Notes: a model not told the origin generated them from the letters alone. A DNA stretch of 64,000 bases from Gammaproteobacteria bacterium (GCA_018819175.1 JAHJQQ010000023.1:154791-218790), one strand, 5' to 3'. Shown: positions 27,033 to 37,197, numbered from the stretch's first letter. Made by a program: numbers and translations.

Positions 27033-28691
27033 GTGGCAACGGCACAGATGAAACAGAATAGAGCGGCATCGACCGGGCTCGAAATGCAACAAGACCGGCC
27101 AGCGGGTGCCAAAGCCATATTATTGGCCAGCAGCGTCGTGCTGATTCTATTGGCGTTATTTAACATAGTGCTTCCCGGCTCGAGTACCAACTGGCCGGCG
27201 CATGTTACAGTAGTCTTCGCCGTATGGATTAGCGCTTATATAGCAACCACATATCGCTATTTTGGATCGCTATATCTTTTCTGCACGGCGTATATCGTCT
27301 CCTTGTCAGTCTTCCATATGGGCTACATTATTGCTCATGCGGTGGGCTGGGAAAAATTCGCCCCCTTTGTGCAGGGCGACATGGTCGTGTGGTACAACCA
27401 AGCTGGCTGGTACTGCATATTAGCCTTTGGCGCACTTGGCTGTGGTATTGCGGCATCCCTGCAAATACCCACGCGGCATGTCATTGCAACAACTGATCAA
27501 AATGTCAATATCGATGCCAACTTCACCAGGGTTTACGAAATTGGTGCAATACTGTTTCTGGCATCGGTTGCAGCGCTCGTTTTCCTGGCAGGTTCGGTTG
27601 GAAATATACTTCGCTTCTCCAGGGCAGACATCTTCGCTGGCGCAGGGGATACACGTGGATTAGGGTTCTTCCTCGCTGTTGCGCCTAGTGCAATGGTACT
27701 AATGGCCACGGCTGCAAATACCAAGCGCCGCAAGTTAATTGCCTATCCACTTGCCGCTCTGACCTTACTTAGTGTGTTATTTTTGGGCTATAGATCCAAC
27801 GCACTGTTCCCTGCCTTCGTAGGTGCGATCATATGGGTAAAACTTGGCAAGCGCATTCCTTTGTATGTCGCTGCCACAGCGCTAGCCTTTGTCATTATTG
27901 CTATACCGACTGTGAGCTATCTACGGGCACAAGGACCTTACCAGGACGTAACCAGCCAGGATCTAGCCGAGTCAATCGAGCAGGCAGATGCCGGCACAGT
28001 TGTCACTCAACTCGGTGGCGTAGTAGTGGTTATTGCTCACACTCTGAAATGGGTGCCCGCAGATGACCCATATCGTTATGGACAGAGCTATCTATCTGCA
28101 ATGATCAATGCGATTCCCAACATCTCACTGACACGACAAGAGTCCGGTCGCGCCGCCGTCTACAGTGGGGGGATAGTTGACAAAGAGGAAGTACAGAAGA
28201 TGAGTCCAGGCGATTGGTTTACCTTCCGGGTCAGCCGCTCGCAGTTCGACAAGGGGGGCGGCGCAGGTTTTTCGACCATTGCTGAAGCATATCTCAATTT
28301 TGGCCTGCCTGGCGTAGTGATGTTTTTCGGCGCGCTGGGTTTCCTCCTCGGGCGTCTTGACCAAACCGATCTGCAAACAAGTTCGAGAGCATATCTCTAC
28401 ACCGGCGCCTTGCTCTGGCCCCTGATGAAAACAGTGCGTAATCATTTCGGCGTATTCATGAAACCGGTCAGTTTCATTATTCTCACTATCGTGCTCTGGA
28501 AGTTTGTAAATTTCTTGCGATCACGCAGACAGCACCCGATCGCCGCTAAGCAGACAAACTCGGAAGAACCCATAAACCAAAAGGAAATAGTACCGGCCGA
28601 TCCAGTTAAGCGAACTGACGTGCTGCGTCGTTCCAAACAGGCAAGCTTGCTACGGCGACGAGATACAAATGAAAATACTCCACGTCATTAG
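27033..28691 (+). CDS. Wzy-like oligosaccharide repeat-unit polymerase
   Basis: A 552-residue polytopic membrane protein with about eleven to twelve hydrophobic segments and a large periplasmic loop (about 290-400), the general shape of O-antigen/capsule polymerases. The tail from about 505 is hydrophilic. Sequence conservation in this class is low, so the call rests on topology and context beside Wzx and glycosyltransferases. The start may be GTG 27033 or ATG 27048. It overlaps the next gene by 23 bases. Confidence 0.72.
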   Translation: MATAQMKQNRAASTGLEMQQDRPAGAKAILLASSVVLILLALFNIVLPGSSTNWPAHVTVVFAVWISAYIATTYRYFGSLYLFCTAYIVSLSVFHMGYIIAHAVGWEKFAPFVQGDMVVWYNQAGWYCILAFGALGCGIAASLQIPTRHVIATTDQNVNIDANFTRVYEIGAILFLASVAALVFLAGSVGNILRFSRADIFAGAGDTRGLGFFLAVAPSAMVLMATAANTKRRKLIAYPLAALTLLSVLFLGYRSNALFPAFVGAIIWVKLGKRIPLYVAATALAFVIIAIPTVSYLRAQGPYQDVTSQDLAESIEQADAGTVVTQLGGVVVVIAHTLKWVPADDPYRYGQSYLSAMINAIPNISLTRQESGRAAVYSGGIVDKEEVQKMSPGDWFTFRVSRSQFDKGGGAGFSTIAEAYLNFGLPGVVMFFGALGFLLGRLDQTDLQTSSRAYLYTGALLWPLMKTVRNHFGVFMKPVSFIILTIVLWKFVNFLRSRRQHPIAAKQTNSEEPINQKEIVPADPVKRTDVLRRSKQASLLRRRDTNENTPRH

Positions 28692-29835
28692 CTCACTCGA
28701 TCCGGCACGCGGCGGACCGATTACCTGTGTGATGAGTCTTGCAGCGGCGCAAGCATACATGGGATGTACAGTACAGCTTGCTAGCTACCGTGATGCAACA
28801 TGGCCCACGGATGGACAATCTCGATCTATACCGTATTTTGATCAGGTAAGTCTGTCCGGTGTTTCCGCTGATGGAGTGATTGAGCGTTTGTTTGCTTGGC
28901 AGGCATCTAAAATGCTACATGATCTGATCAAAACAAATGATGTAATACATCTTCATGGTGTGTGGGACCCTATCCTACTACAAGCCGGCCGAATCGCCCG
29001 GCAAGCCGGCAAACCCTATGTAATCACATCGCACGGCGCCCTGAATACATGGAGTCTTGCGCAGAAAAGACTCAAGAAACAATTAATACTTGCACTTTTC
29101 GTGCGTAGACAACTCAACAACTGCGCCTTTATCCACGCCCTGAACACCATGGAAGCTGAATGCATATCAGCATTGCGGCTCAACTGTCCTACGCGCATCC
29201 TCCCCAATGGCATATTCCCCGAGGAGTTTGCTAACCTACCGCCCCAAGGAACCCTGGAAAATCGCTATCCTCAACTACATGGACGACGATATATACTGTT
29301 TCTCGGTAGGCTCCATCTGGTCAAGGGACTCGACTACCTTGCGGAGGCCTTTGCTCAGGTCGCGAGCGAGGCCAAGGACCTGGACCTGGTGGTAGTCGGG
29401 CCTGATGAGGGCGCGCAAAAAGAATTTGAACAGCGCATCAGCAGTCACAGCCTCCAGGGGCGCGTGCATCTGCTGGGGCCATTATACGGCAGCGATAAAT
29501 ATGCCGCCCTGCGCGATGCAGTCTGCCTGGTTCAACCATCACGGCAGGAGGGCTTCAGCATGGCGATCACCGAAGCACTCGCCTATGGCATACCTGTCGT
29601 GATCTCGGAGAGTTGCTATTTCCCTGAAGTTGCCGAAAACAATGCCGGCGAGGTGGTTCGCCTTAATGCAGATGAGTTGGCACAGGCAATACTCCGTATC
29701 GCAACAGACCCGGAGCGCCGCACACGCATGAGTATCGCCGGGCAAGAACTAGTGCTGACACACTATACTTGGCACAGCGTGGCAGCTGATTTCGTACGGG
29801 AATACCGTGGGGTAATCACTCATACAGGAGTGTAA
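28669..29835 (+). CDS. Family 4 glycosyltransferase
   Basis: A 388-residue GT-B enzyme with MKILHVISSLDPARGGP at the start, ITSHGALNTWSL in the acceptor domain, and FLGRLHLVKGLDYL plus QPSRQEGFSMAITEALAYGIP in the donor domain. The ATG lies inside the end of the polymerase gene, indicating coupling. It is likely a cytoplasmic-face enzyme extending the repeat unit. Confidence 0.93.
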   Translation: MKILHVISSLDPARGGPITCVMSLAAAQAYMGCTVQLASYRDATWPTDGQSRSIPYFDQVSLSGVSADGVIERLFAWQASKMLHDLIKTNDVIHLHGVWDPILLQAGRIARQAGKPYVITSHGALNTWSLAQKRLKKQLILALFVRRQLNNCAFIHALNTMEAECISALRLNCPTRILPNGIFPEEFANLPPQGTLENRYPQLHGRRYILFLGRLHLVKGLDYLAEAFAQVASEAKDLDLVVVGPDEGAQKEFEQRISSHSLQGRVHLLGPLYGSDKYAALRDAVCLVQPSRQEGFSMAITEALAYGIPVVISESCYFPEVAENNAGEVVRLNADELAQAILRIATDPERRTRMSIAGQELVLTHYTWHSVAADFVREYRGVITHTGV

Positions 29836-29931
29836 GTTGCGCTGGAATATTGGTGCATTGATGGAATGCAAGTCAGCGACTCAGCACCACGCATCGGCGA
29901 CATTCGCCGCAAATACACTATTGGTGAGCTC

Positions 29932-30804
29932 ATGGACACCGTCTCGGTACTTATCCTGACACATAATGAAGAAAAAAACATAGCCAAGTGTATCGAATCA
30001 ATCCTACCGCTTACCGACAAGATCTTTGTGGTCGACTCAGGGAGTACGGATATGACCACCGAGATCTGCGAGCGTTATGGTGCATTGGTGGCATTTAATC
30101 CCTGGACGAATTATGCGGAGCAGCTGAACTGGGGCTTGACGCACTTTGATTTTCCGTCAGAGTGGATCATGAGAATGGATGCCGATGAAGAATTGATGGT
30201 GGGCCTTGTCGATTCCCTGAAAAAATTCTTAGTCGCACCACCAGCGGATGTGAGTGGCATTTTCATCAGGCGCCGGGTGTATTTCATGGGCCGCTGGATC
30301 AGGCATGGCGGCTACTACCCAACCTGGTTACTGCGCATCTTCAGAAAAGGGATTGGCCGATGTGAGGCGCTCTGGATGGACGAGCATATCGTCGTCGACA
30401 GCGGTAGGACGATTAAAATGCATCAGGACATCATCGATAAGAACAATAAGGACCTTACCTTCTGGACCGACAAACACAACAAGTATGCTTCTCGTGAGTT
30501 GCTGGACATTATTGGCAAACGGCATGCCGGCAAAGATGGCTCGGTACTGGACGCACGCCCGAATGAGTCCCAAGCGCAATTGCGGCGCTGGCTGAAAAAC
30601 AGCGTCTATGGGAAGACACCCTTGTTCGTGCGTCCCCTCCTGTATTTCTCCTATCGCTATTTTATTAGATTAGGCTTCCTCGACGGAAAGGAAGGACTGA
30701 TCTTCCATTTCCTGCAAGGATTCTGGTACCGTTTTTTGGTGGATGCCAAGCTGTTCGAATATCAACGCCAGCAAAGAGAAATCGAGATTGACCGACAGCA
30801 ATAA
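29932..30804 (+). CDS. Family 2 glycosyltransferase
   Basis: About 290 residues with the GT-A pattern VSVLILTHNEEKNIAKCIES at the start, VDSGSTD for nucleotide binding and a DADEE metal-binding motif. It resembles WaaE/KdtX-like GT2 enzymes. I chose ATG 29932; an upstream start at 29866 would add 22 residues unlike the family. The 3' end overlaps or abuts the acetyltransferase gene. Confidence 0.88.
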   Translation: MDTVSVLILTHNEEKNIAKCIESILPLTDKIFVVDSGSTDMTTEICERYGALVAFNPWTNYAEQLNWGLTHFDFPSEWIMRMDADEELMVGLVDSLKKFLVAPPADVSGIFIRRRVYFMGRWIRHGGYYPTWLLRIFRKGIGRCEALWMDEHIVVDSGRTIKMHQDIIDKNNKDLTFWTDKHNKYASRELLDIIGKRHAGKDGSVLDARPNESQAQLRRWLKNSVYGKTPLFVRPLLYFSYRYFIRLGFLDGKEGLIFHFLQGFWYRFLVDAKLFEYQRQQREIEIDRQQ

Positions 30805-31360
30805 AAAAGACCTCTCTAGATATAACAATCGAGGGTATTCGCCGGGTGGCGGTCGCTTGCGGCACATGCTGTGGTACATCTTGAACGCGACTGTCTTCCA
30901 CTCCTGGCTGATCCCAAGCACAACCATAAAATGCATGACCTTGCGCGCCCTCGGCGCCCGTGTTGGCACAGGCGTCGTCATCAAACCCCATGTCAACATC
31001 AAATATCCATGGCACCTGACGATTGGAGATCATGTATGGATAGGGGAAGGCGTATGGATTGATAATCTGGTCGAGGTACAACTTGGTTCGAATGTATGTC
31101 TATCACAGGATGCCTATCTGCTCACCGGCAATCACGATTATAAAGACCCTGCTTTTGGTCTGTTGACGGGGACGATCAAAATTGATGATGGCGCTTGGGT
31201 AGGCGCGCGTGCCGTAGTATGCCCAAGCGTGCGCGTAGGTACCAACGCTGTAATTACCGTAGGCAGCGTGTTGACAAAGGATGCGCTTCCAAACGGCATC
31301 TATCGCGGTAATCCAGCCGAGTGGACGCGCGACCGGCTCATACGGCAAGAAGTCGGCTAG
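30788..31360 (+). CDS. WcaF-type hexapeptide O-acetyltransferase
   Basis: A left-handed beta-helix acyltransferase of about 190 residues with hexapeptide repeats (LGARVGTGVVIKPHVNI; IGDHVWIGEGVWI), catalytic His in TGNHDY, and the ending VLTKDALPNGIYRGNPA. It closely resembles WcaF, which acetylates colanic acid units. The start is uncertain: TTG 30788 gives a family-like N-terminus (DLSRYNNRGYSPGG), while ATG 30743 would add 15 residues. It is the last gene of the plus-strand operon. Confidence 0.87.
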   Translation: MTDSNKKDLSRYNNRGYSPGGGRLRHMLWYILNATVFHSWLIPSTTIKCMTLRALGARVGTGVVIKPHVNIKYPWHLTIGDHVWIGEGVWIDNLVEVQLGSNVCLSQDAYLLTGNHDYKDPAFGLLTGTIKIDDGAWVGARAVVCPSVRVGTNAVITVGSVLTKDALPNGIYRGNPAEWTRDRLIRQEVG

Positions 31361-31366
31361 ACGACA

Positions 31367-31399
31367 GCGGGGACCGCATCTCGCAATGACGGTCCCCGC
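31367..31399. terminator. Stem-loop between convergent genes
   Basis: A perfect 10-bp stem, GCGGGGACCG with CGGTCCCCGC, encloses a 13-base loop. It lies between the stops of the acetyltransferase gene (plus) and the secreted repeat protein (minus). There is no T-run on either side, so its role as a terminator is uncertain. Confidence 0.5.
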
Positions 31400-31448
31400 A
31401 GGTGGGGGAGGATAGCTGCAATTTATGGGAAATGTAATTTAACCCCTC

Positions 31449-34400
31449 TCAATTGCCTGGGACACGGTAGCTTTCTTGCACCCCCGAACCGCTTGGTCTG
31501 ATGTTCTTATCTGTTGTCAGGATAAGCTTATCCAGGATCAGCCCATCTTCGCGCATCCAAATATTGAGTGTATGCGCGCCAGCGGAAGTAACATTGATAG
31601 TGGCCACAGGCCCATCATGTGTCGACTGCGTCCAATCGCAACAAGACGTGGGAAACCTAATACGGTCGGATGTACCTACCGCCGCACCATCGAGCCCGGC
31701 ATGAACGGAATTGTCGTTACCGGTTCCACCGAAACCACGCAGCCATAAGTAATGTACGCCTGTTTTCACGAAATTGATCTGGAAATCCATGCGGGGGCTT
31801 TTTGTCAGATAGCCAGTATTATTGGATTTGCCAATGTTGGGGGAGGCAAACATTGCAGCGCCGTCAATATATGCAGAATCATAAATTGGAAGCCAATCAT
31901 GATTTCCCTGCGCAAGCTTGCTGCTGAAATGCTCAGCCTCCATTGAAACATATCCATATGTGCCAGCCCCCTGCTGAAATACACCACCCCTCGCACCCTC
32001 TTCAGTTGTGCCTGACAAACTGCTGCAGTCGGAATCCGCAGGGAAGTCAACACGACCGTCACCGTCGTTATCAACCCCGTCAGAGCAAGATGATGTACCT
32101 ATTTCAGCAACGACAAGAATTTGATTCGGCGCCACATCTCTTAATATCTGCCTAATCCCACTTGGCCAGGCTATATCGATCTGATCGATTAGCTGAGCCG
32201 CTCCGAGACCAACATGCAGACGCTGGAAATTTTGGGCATGGTTGTGAATACCACCGTTCTGTTCGCGCATTTGCGTCTTGCCACCTGCAGTCACCGTTAC
32301 TACGGCACCAATCCCATGCGGATTCGAAAACCGACCGACCAAGTCAAGCTCGATCCATTTGTTTCCATTTCCCAGGTTCCGGAATAATTGATGCGGACCA
32401 TTGTTAAACGGCTCTCCCCCTTCTCCATTGGTTAGAAATAGATCCAGAAAACCGTCCTGATCGTAATCGGCTGTAGTCACGCTCTCCGATCGACCAACGG
32501 AAGATCCGGCAGCGCCTCCCGCCATTGGCGCAAGCGTGAACGTTCCATTACCGAGATTCTCCAGAAGAATATTAGAAGCATTTGAGACTCCATACGTACA
32601 GGCCAGGTACAAATCGACATCCATATCGTTATCAAAGTCGCCAGCGACTGCCGAAAAGCAAGGCATACCAATTGATAAGCCGCTCTGCGCACGGCGCTGC
32701 TCAAATCCTGTAGCCGTACGCAACAGATAGCTTGGCTGTGGAGATCCTGGCATGGCCGAGAAACCGACTGCTTTGGCGTTCTGGATATTTCCTGTCGAGC
32801 TCGCGATAAAGCGCACGTCCTGTGCTGTTGGTGAACTGAGTGACACAGTCCATGTTGACGTGATCGCATCGAAACCAATGAAAAAGCCGCGGTCAACTCC
32901 TGCATTATGTGGTGGCATACCAGAGAATGCAGGATCACCTGGGTCGAGCGTTACTGAGAACGAGCCCCATCCCAATTCCGGCGTTTGTGTTACAGCAGGC
33001 TCCATTGAGCCCTGGCCGGTATAAATAGGCAATCCGGTGACACCAGGGGAAACACTAAGCTGGACAGGCATCCCTGCCTTGAATGTCACGGCCTTTTCAT
33101 TTCCGCTGGCACCCATACGGAACTCGAGTGTCTTTGACGATCGAACCACCAGTTGTTGTGGGGCAGCCCCTAGAATTGTGAATATGTCGCTCTTGAGATC
33201 GCCATTGAAATCAGCAAAGACGGCATCAGAAACGCCCCCTATTGCATTGCTGAGTTCTGGGTGTTGTACGAACGGTGTACTGCCGGTGGAATATATCATT
33301 GCAGGAAACTTTGTCGACGCTGCAGATTGAACAGCTAGATCCAACTTGCCATCGCCCGTCAAGTCCGATAAGTACGCACCTGTAGTCCCATCGAGATTGA
33401 CGCCCACAGTGGCGGATACATCAACAAAACCGGCACCGTTATTACGCATTACATAAGGCTGCGCCCCCCCGCCCTGAGCCTGTGTCAGTACCAAGTCAAG
33501 ATAACCATCCTGATCCCAATCGAACCACAGCGGAGTACGTGATCGCGCACCCGGAGAACCCGCATTCAGCTCGCTGGCGGCGTCCCGAAAAGTACCCGCT
33601 TCGTTCACCCACAACTGATTCAGTTGGTCACCGCCACCACCAACCACTTCCATTAAATCCTGGTCGCCGTCTCGGTCGAAATCGGCCCAGGCCGCACCAT
33701 GATTATCCCGCAGTGGCCCCGGCCACGCGGTGGCCACCACATCGGTAAACGCACCATTGCCATTGTTAATATATAAACTAGGGGTTGCGTAGTGATTGCC
33801 GACCCACAAATCAGGCCGGCCGTCCCCGTTAAAATCACCCCATGAGGCTCCAAAACTTGGGCCGGCGTGATTTATACCAGTGATATTTGTTACATCGCTA
33901 AATCTAATTGAGCTACTGGCTGGAATGGCAACATCACCCTCTCGTACCGCCCAAGCAAAGCTCGTCAGCATACTCGCTGTCGGCCCTGTATAGTTTTGCA
34001 TACCGATTCCGAAGGTGAACAGCCAGGCGATTGCATCGCCTGCTACAGGTGTGGAGTACCAATACGAGCTACCTTTGAAATTCTTGAACGGACCGGATGA
34101 CAAGACAGCATTATCGCGCCTTATGCTGTCGGCGCTGTAGAGGTGGCCCATCTCACTGTCAATGCAGTTATAACCATAACATGGCCCGCTGCCGTCAGCG
34201 TTCAGTGCATTTGGCAAACGCCAGTTGTCATACACCACACCACGCACACTGTCGAAATAACTTAAGTTTGCCGCCCAGGTGACAGCTTCGCTCCATGTCA
34301 TGAGACCATCGGCATCGTAGCCGCTAGTCTTGGCATAGTTTGCATCTTGCAGCCATGTAATATTCCGGCTTGTGTCGTAGATCAGACCGCCACCACGATC

Positions 34401-34481
34401 AACCAGCGCGGATATTCCGGCTGAGGGATAGCTCATCGTCAATGCAATCACACAATAAATCCTTGTACAATGAGCATTCAT
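31449..34481 (-). CDS. Large secreted FG-GAP/ASPIC-UnbV protein with carbohydrate-binding-like end
   Basis: A 1010-residue exported protein. Order: signal region (1-25), Lcl/DUF1566-like domain (about 27-175, GLIYDTSRNITWLQDANYA), FG-GAP/VCBS propeller repeats (about 190-690, calcium motifs such as DFNGDGRPDLWVGN and DFDRDGDQDL), ASPIC/UnbV domain (about 700-790, REQNGGIHNHAQNFQRLHVG), a DGVDNDGDGRVD calcium segment, then a CBM6-like jelly-roll (about 840-985, SMEAEHFSSKLAQG). It is a paralogue of the protein at 40245-43541 with the Lcl domain moved to the front. Surface or matrix binding of glycan is plausible. Confidence 0.82.
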   Translation of the reverse strand: MNAHCTRIYCVIALTMSYPSAGISALVDRGGGLIYDTSRNITWLQDANYAKTSGYDADGLMTWSEAVTWAANLSYFDSVRGVVYDNWRLPNALNADGSGPCYGYNCIDSEMGHLYSADSIRRDNAVLSSGPFKNFKGSSYWYSTPVAGDAIAWLFTFGIGMQNYTGPTASMLTSFAWAVREGDVAIPASSSIRFSDVTNITGINHAGPSFGASWGDFNGDGRPDLWVGNHYATPSLYINNGNGAFTDVVATAWPGPLRDNHGAAWADFDRDGDQDLMEVVGGGGDQLNQLWVNEAGTFRDAASELNAGSPGARSRTPLWFDWDQDGYLDLVLTQAQGGGAQPYVMRNNGAGFVDVSATVGVNLDGTTGAYLSDLTGDGKLDLAVQSAASTKFPAMIYSTGSTPFVQHPELSNAIGGVSDAVFADFNGDLKSDIFTILGAAPQQLVVRSSKTLEFRMGASGNEKAVTFKAGMPVQLSVSPGVTGLPIYTGQGSMEPAVTQTPELGWGSFSVTLDPGDPAFSGMPPHNAGVDRGFFIGFDAITSTWTVSLSSPTAQDVRFIASSTGNIQNAKAVGFSAMPGSPQPSYLLRTATGFEQRRAQSGLSIGMPCFSAVAGDFDNDMDVDLYLACTYGVSNASNILLENLGNGTFTLAPMAGGAAGSSVGRSESVTTADYDQDGFLDLFLTNGEGGEPFNNGPHQLFRNLGNGNKWIELDLVGRFSNPHGIGAVVTVTAGGKTQMREQNGGIHNHAQNFQRLHVGLGAAQLIDQIDIAWPSGIRQILRDVAPNQILVVAEIGTSSCSDGVDNDGDGRVDFPADSDCSSLSGTTEEGARGGVFQQGAGTYGYVSMEAEHFSSKLAQGNHDWLPIYDSAYIDGAAMFASPNIGKSNNTGYLTKSPRMDFQINFVKTGVHYLWLRGFGGTGNDNSVHAGLDGAAVGTSDRIRFPTSCCDWTQSTHDGPVATINVTSAGAHTLNIWMREDGLILDKLILTTDKNIRPSGSGVQESYRVPGN

Positions 34482-34936
34482 GAGTCCAACTCCTTAGACC
34501 GTAGAGCTGATCTATACGCGATCATGTTGTTATATTCATCACCATAAGAGGAAGTGCATTTTGGATTCTTTGGCCCAACTTACCAACAGCGACTGGCAGT
34601 CGAACTTATTCGAATTGATCCAAAAGTCATTCCGGCCAAATTAGCAGAGATCCTCGCGCAGAATCATGACACAAGATCACTCCCGCTTTCATCAATCCAG
34701 TTTGGTATTTCATAAAACCGAGGCAGTCGCACATAATCAGACAGCTCCACCTCTAAGCAGGAGAGGTAACGTATGAATATTAGTATCCTTTTCCAGACTG
34801 ATTTCATTATTTCCACTATGGGAAGCATAAGCGATACTGATAATATATATCTACCTAAAAGGGATACCGAAATGGAAACTGGCGATAAGCTCCAGACAAT
34901 CATCCTTGATCAGACCTCCAGCAGATTTGACATGCA
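34482..34936. other. Intergenic region without a clear gene
   Basis: 455 bases between divergent genes (the secreted repeat protein and sulfotransferase 3). Short open stretches exist, for example on the plus strand around 34565-34700, but none has a start, ribosome site or recognisable motif. It should hold both promoters. I saw no operator or repeat family member here. Confidence 0.4.
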
Positions 34937-35899
34937 ATGAACAGCGCCCCCCCCCCACACACACCAAACTTCTTCATCATCGGCGCGCCAAAGTGCGGCA
35001 CAACCGCTCTGAGCGAGTACCTTCGAGACCATCCTGCCATTTTCATGTGTACTCCTAAGGAGCCCTATTACTTCTGCCAGGATTTCAGTGGACTGCCGGG
35101 GCCACAAAGCCTTGAAGAATATCTCGCATTATTCTCCGATGCGCCGGCGCATGCGGCCGCACTGGGAGAGGCATCCGCCATGTACCTGTTTTCCCAAAAA
35201 GCCGCACGGCAAATTAGAACGTTCCGACCAGATGCACGCATCATCGTGATGCTACGTAACCCGGTCGATCTCGTTTACTCATTTCATTCACAATTGCTTT
35301 ATGGCTTGTCGGAAAACGAACCGGACTTCGAACGCGCCTGGGCGCTGCAGAATGAGCGAGCAGCGGGTCACAATATCCCGACCTTGGCGCGCGAACCTCG
35401 TTTTCTCCAATATCGCGAAGTGGCACGTCTCGGCAAACAGATGCAAAGGCTCCTGGAGGTATTTCCACGCGACCAGGTACATACCATTTTTTTCGATGAT
35501 TTCTGTACTGATACGCGCAATACTTATAAAAACGTACTGGATTTCATTGGCGTGGAGGACGATGGTCGCACCGACTTCGCACGCATCAATACCAATCGCA
35601 CATTTCGTAACGAGTTGTTGGCCCGGCTGTTAAATCGTCCACCACTCTGGGTATCAACACTGGTACGTCGATTAAAACGAGTATTTGGCCTCAACAATAT
35701 AGGCCTGCTTAACCCCTTCAGGCGGGCCAATGCCGTCGTAGGCAAGCGCACCCCGATATCGACAGAGTTTCGTAACCAGCTAGCTGAAGAATTCCAAGAA
35801 GATATCGTATTGTTGGGACAATTGGTTGATCGTGATCTGAGCGGTTGGATGCCGCGCGCCAGCATAGAAACGCGTACTACAGAAGCACTACATACGTGA
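34937..35899 (+). CDS. Sulfotransferase 3 with C10 tract at its start
   Basis: A 320-residue PAPS-dependent sulfotransferase with GAPKCGTTAL (16-25), CTPKEPYYFCQ and the 3'-phosphate motif MLRNPVDLVYSF (105-116). It is close in type to sulfotransferase 2. Codons 4-7 contain a run of ten C (34947-34956) followed by CACACACA, so slippage would shift the frame immediately and switch the protein off. The start ATG has no strong ribosome site. It stands alone between minus-strand genes, apart from the main operon. Confidence 0.9.
   Translation: MNSAPPPHTPNFFIIGAPKCGTTALSEYLRDHPAIFMCTPKEPYYFCQDFSGLPGPQSLEEYLALFSDAPAHAAALGEASAMYLFSQKAARQIRTFRPDARIIVMLRNPVDLVYSFHSQLLYGLSENEPDFERAWALQNERAAGHNIPTLAREPRFLQYREVARLGKQMQRLLEVFPRDQVHTIFFDDFCTDTRNTYKNVLDFIGVEDDGRTDFARINTNRTFRNELLARLLNRPPLWVSTLVRRLKRVFGLNNIGLLNPFRRANAVVGKRTPISTEFRNQLAEEFQEDIVLLGQLVDRDLSGWMPRASIETRTTEALHT
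34947..34956. repeat. C10 homopolymer in coding sequence
   Basis: Ten consecutive C residues lie 10 bases after the ATG of sulfotransferase 3 and are followed by a CA dinucleotide run. Tracts of this length in the first codons are typical of slipped-strand phase-variable genes. The present length keeps the frame open. Confidence 0.9.
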
Positions 35900-35982
35900 T
35901 GCACTTATAGTGAAATATTCCCACGCGCATTTGCTATCGGCGCCATGGACCATACTGAATGCGACCATCCAATCATACCGCC

Positions 35983-37197
35983 TTATCGATCTAGCCTGAG
36001 TTGGCGTGCCCATTCTGATATCGCAATGGTCATCTCGTAATGTGCATCGAAAGTTTTCCTGGCCTGCTCAGAGAAGTGACGTACACGCCCAGGATTGTTC
36101 TTTAATGATCGGATCTCTGAAGCGAGGGTAGATACGTCACCCTGCTGAACCGCGATACCACATTCGTACCCCTTGAGCAGGCGCGGGATCTCACCGTCTA
36201 GATCGCCAATGAAGATCGTGGGCCGACCGGCCGCGATGATGCCATAGAACTTACTCGGCACGATCAGCCCCTCCAACTCCGGCTTTAGACTGATCAAATG
36301 CACATCCGGTACAGATAGACTATTTGCGAGCTCTGAGCGTGGTTGATACGGCCGGAATTCGATGTTCGACAGCGAAAGCGCCTGGGTTTGTTCGCGCACG
36401 GAACCAAGCTGGGCACCTGCTCCGATAAATAGAAAAACGATATCAGTATCATCAGAGAGTTTTCTTGCCGCCTCCAAGATGGTGAGGAAATCGTGACTTC
36501 GGCCCAGGTTACCGGAATAGCCGACGACAAACTTTTGCTCCAGATCCCACGCGGCCCGCAACGGATTGTCACTGTGCGGTACTGGTTGTATCTGACGGCC
36601 ATCCGCCCAGTTGGAAATAATCGCGATCTTGTCGGCGGGAATGCCCTCGCGCTCCAGCCGTTGCGCCATCAAATCGCCGAGCACGATGTTTTTTTCTGCC
36701 CGCTTCAGAGTGAAGTTACGTAGATTTTTAAGCAGCGTATAGACAGGGCCACGAATAACTTTGATACCTAGCTCCGCCGCAACCTCTGGAAACAGATCCT
36801 GAAGCCAGTTTATAAGTCGCGCGGACTTGATAGCCGCTACCACGGCTGCAACAATTGAGATCAATGGAGGATCCGTTTTCGCAACGATGATTGCGCCAGC
36901 GCGAGTGATTTTCAATAAACTCACTGCCGCAGATAAGTAGAAAGTAAAATAGTCTGCGGCTCTGCCAAGTAGAGCCTGCCGACCAAATCGTGTGGTCCAG
37001 ACACGATGCACTACTATTCCGTTTATCGTTTCCAATGATGCAAGTACAGCATTGGCATCATCGTACCGCTGACGGCTGGTCACGATATGTATTTCACAAT
37101 TCGACTTATTTAACCCGAATACCAAATCACCCAGCATTTGGCTGGTGGCAGACAGATCCGGATAGAAATAGCGATTTATAAAAATGATTTGCTGCAT
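35983..37197 (-). CDS. Family 4 glycosyltransferase (WbuB-like)
   Basis: A 404-residue GT-B enzyme with MQQIIFINRYFYPDLSATSQ at the start, the acceptor-domain segment WLQDLFPEVAAELG, VVGYSGNLGRSHDF at the linker and the donor-site region LEGLIVPSKFYGIIAAGRP. It resembles WbuB/WcaI-like transferases of O-antigen and colanic acid loci. It is on the opposite strand to the main operon, after a 326-base gap (37198-37523) downstream of the carbamoyltransferase. That gap holds nothing I can name. Confidence 0.9.
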   Translation of the reverse strand: MQQIIFINRYFYPDLSATSQMLGDLVFGLNKSNCEIHIVTSRQRYDDANAVLASLETINGIVVHRVWTTRFGRQALLGRAADYFTFYLSAAVSLLKITRAGAIIVAKTDPPLISIVAAVVAAIKSARLINWLQDLFPEVAAELGIKVIRGPVYTLLKNLRNFTLKRAEKNIVLGDLMAQRLEREGIPADKIAIISNWADGRQIQPVPHSDNPLRAAWDLEQKFVVGYSGNLGRSHDFLTILEAARKLSDDTDIVFLFIGAGAQLGSVREQTQALSLSNIEFRPYQPRSELANSLSVPDVHLISLKPELEGLIVPSKFYGIIAAGRPTIFIGDLDGEIPRLLKGYECGIAVQQGDVSTLASEIRSLKNNPGRVRHFSEQARKTFDAHYEMTIAISEWARQLRLDR

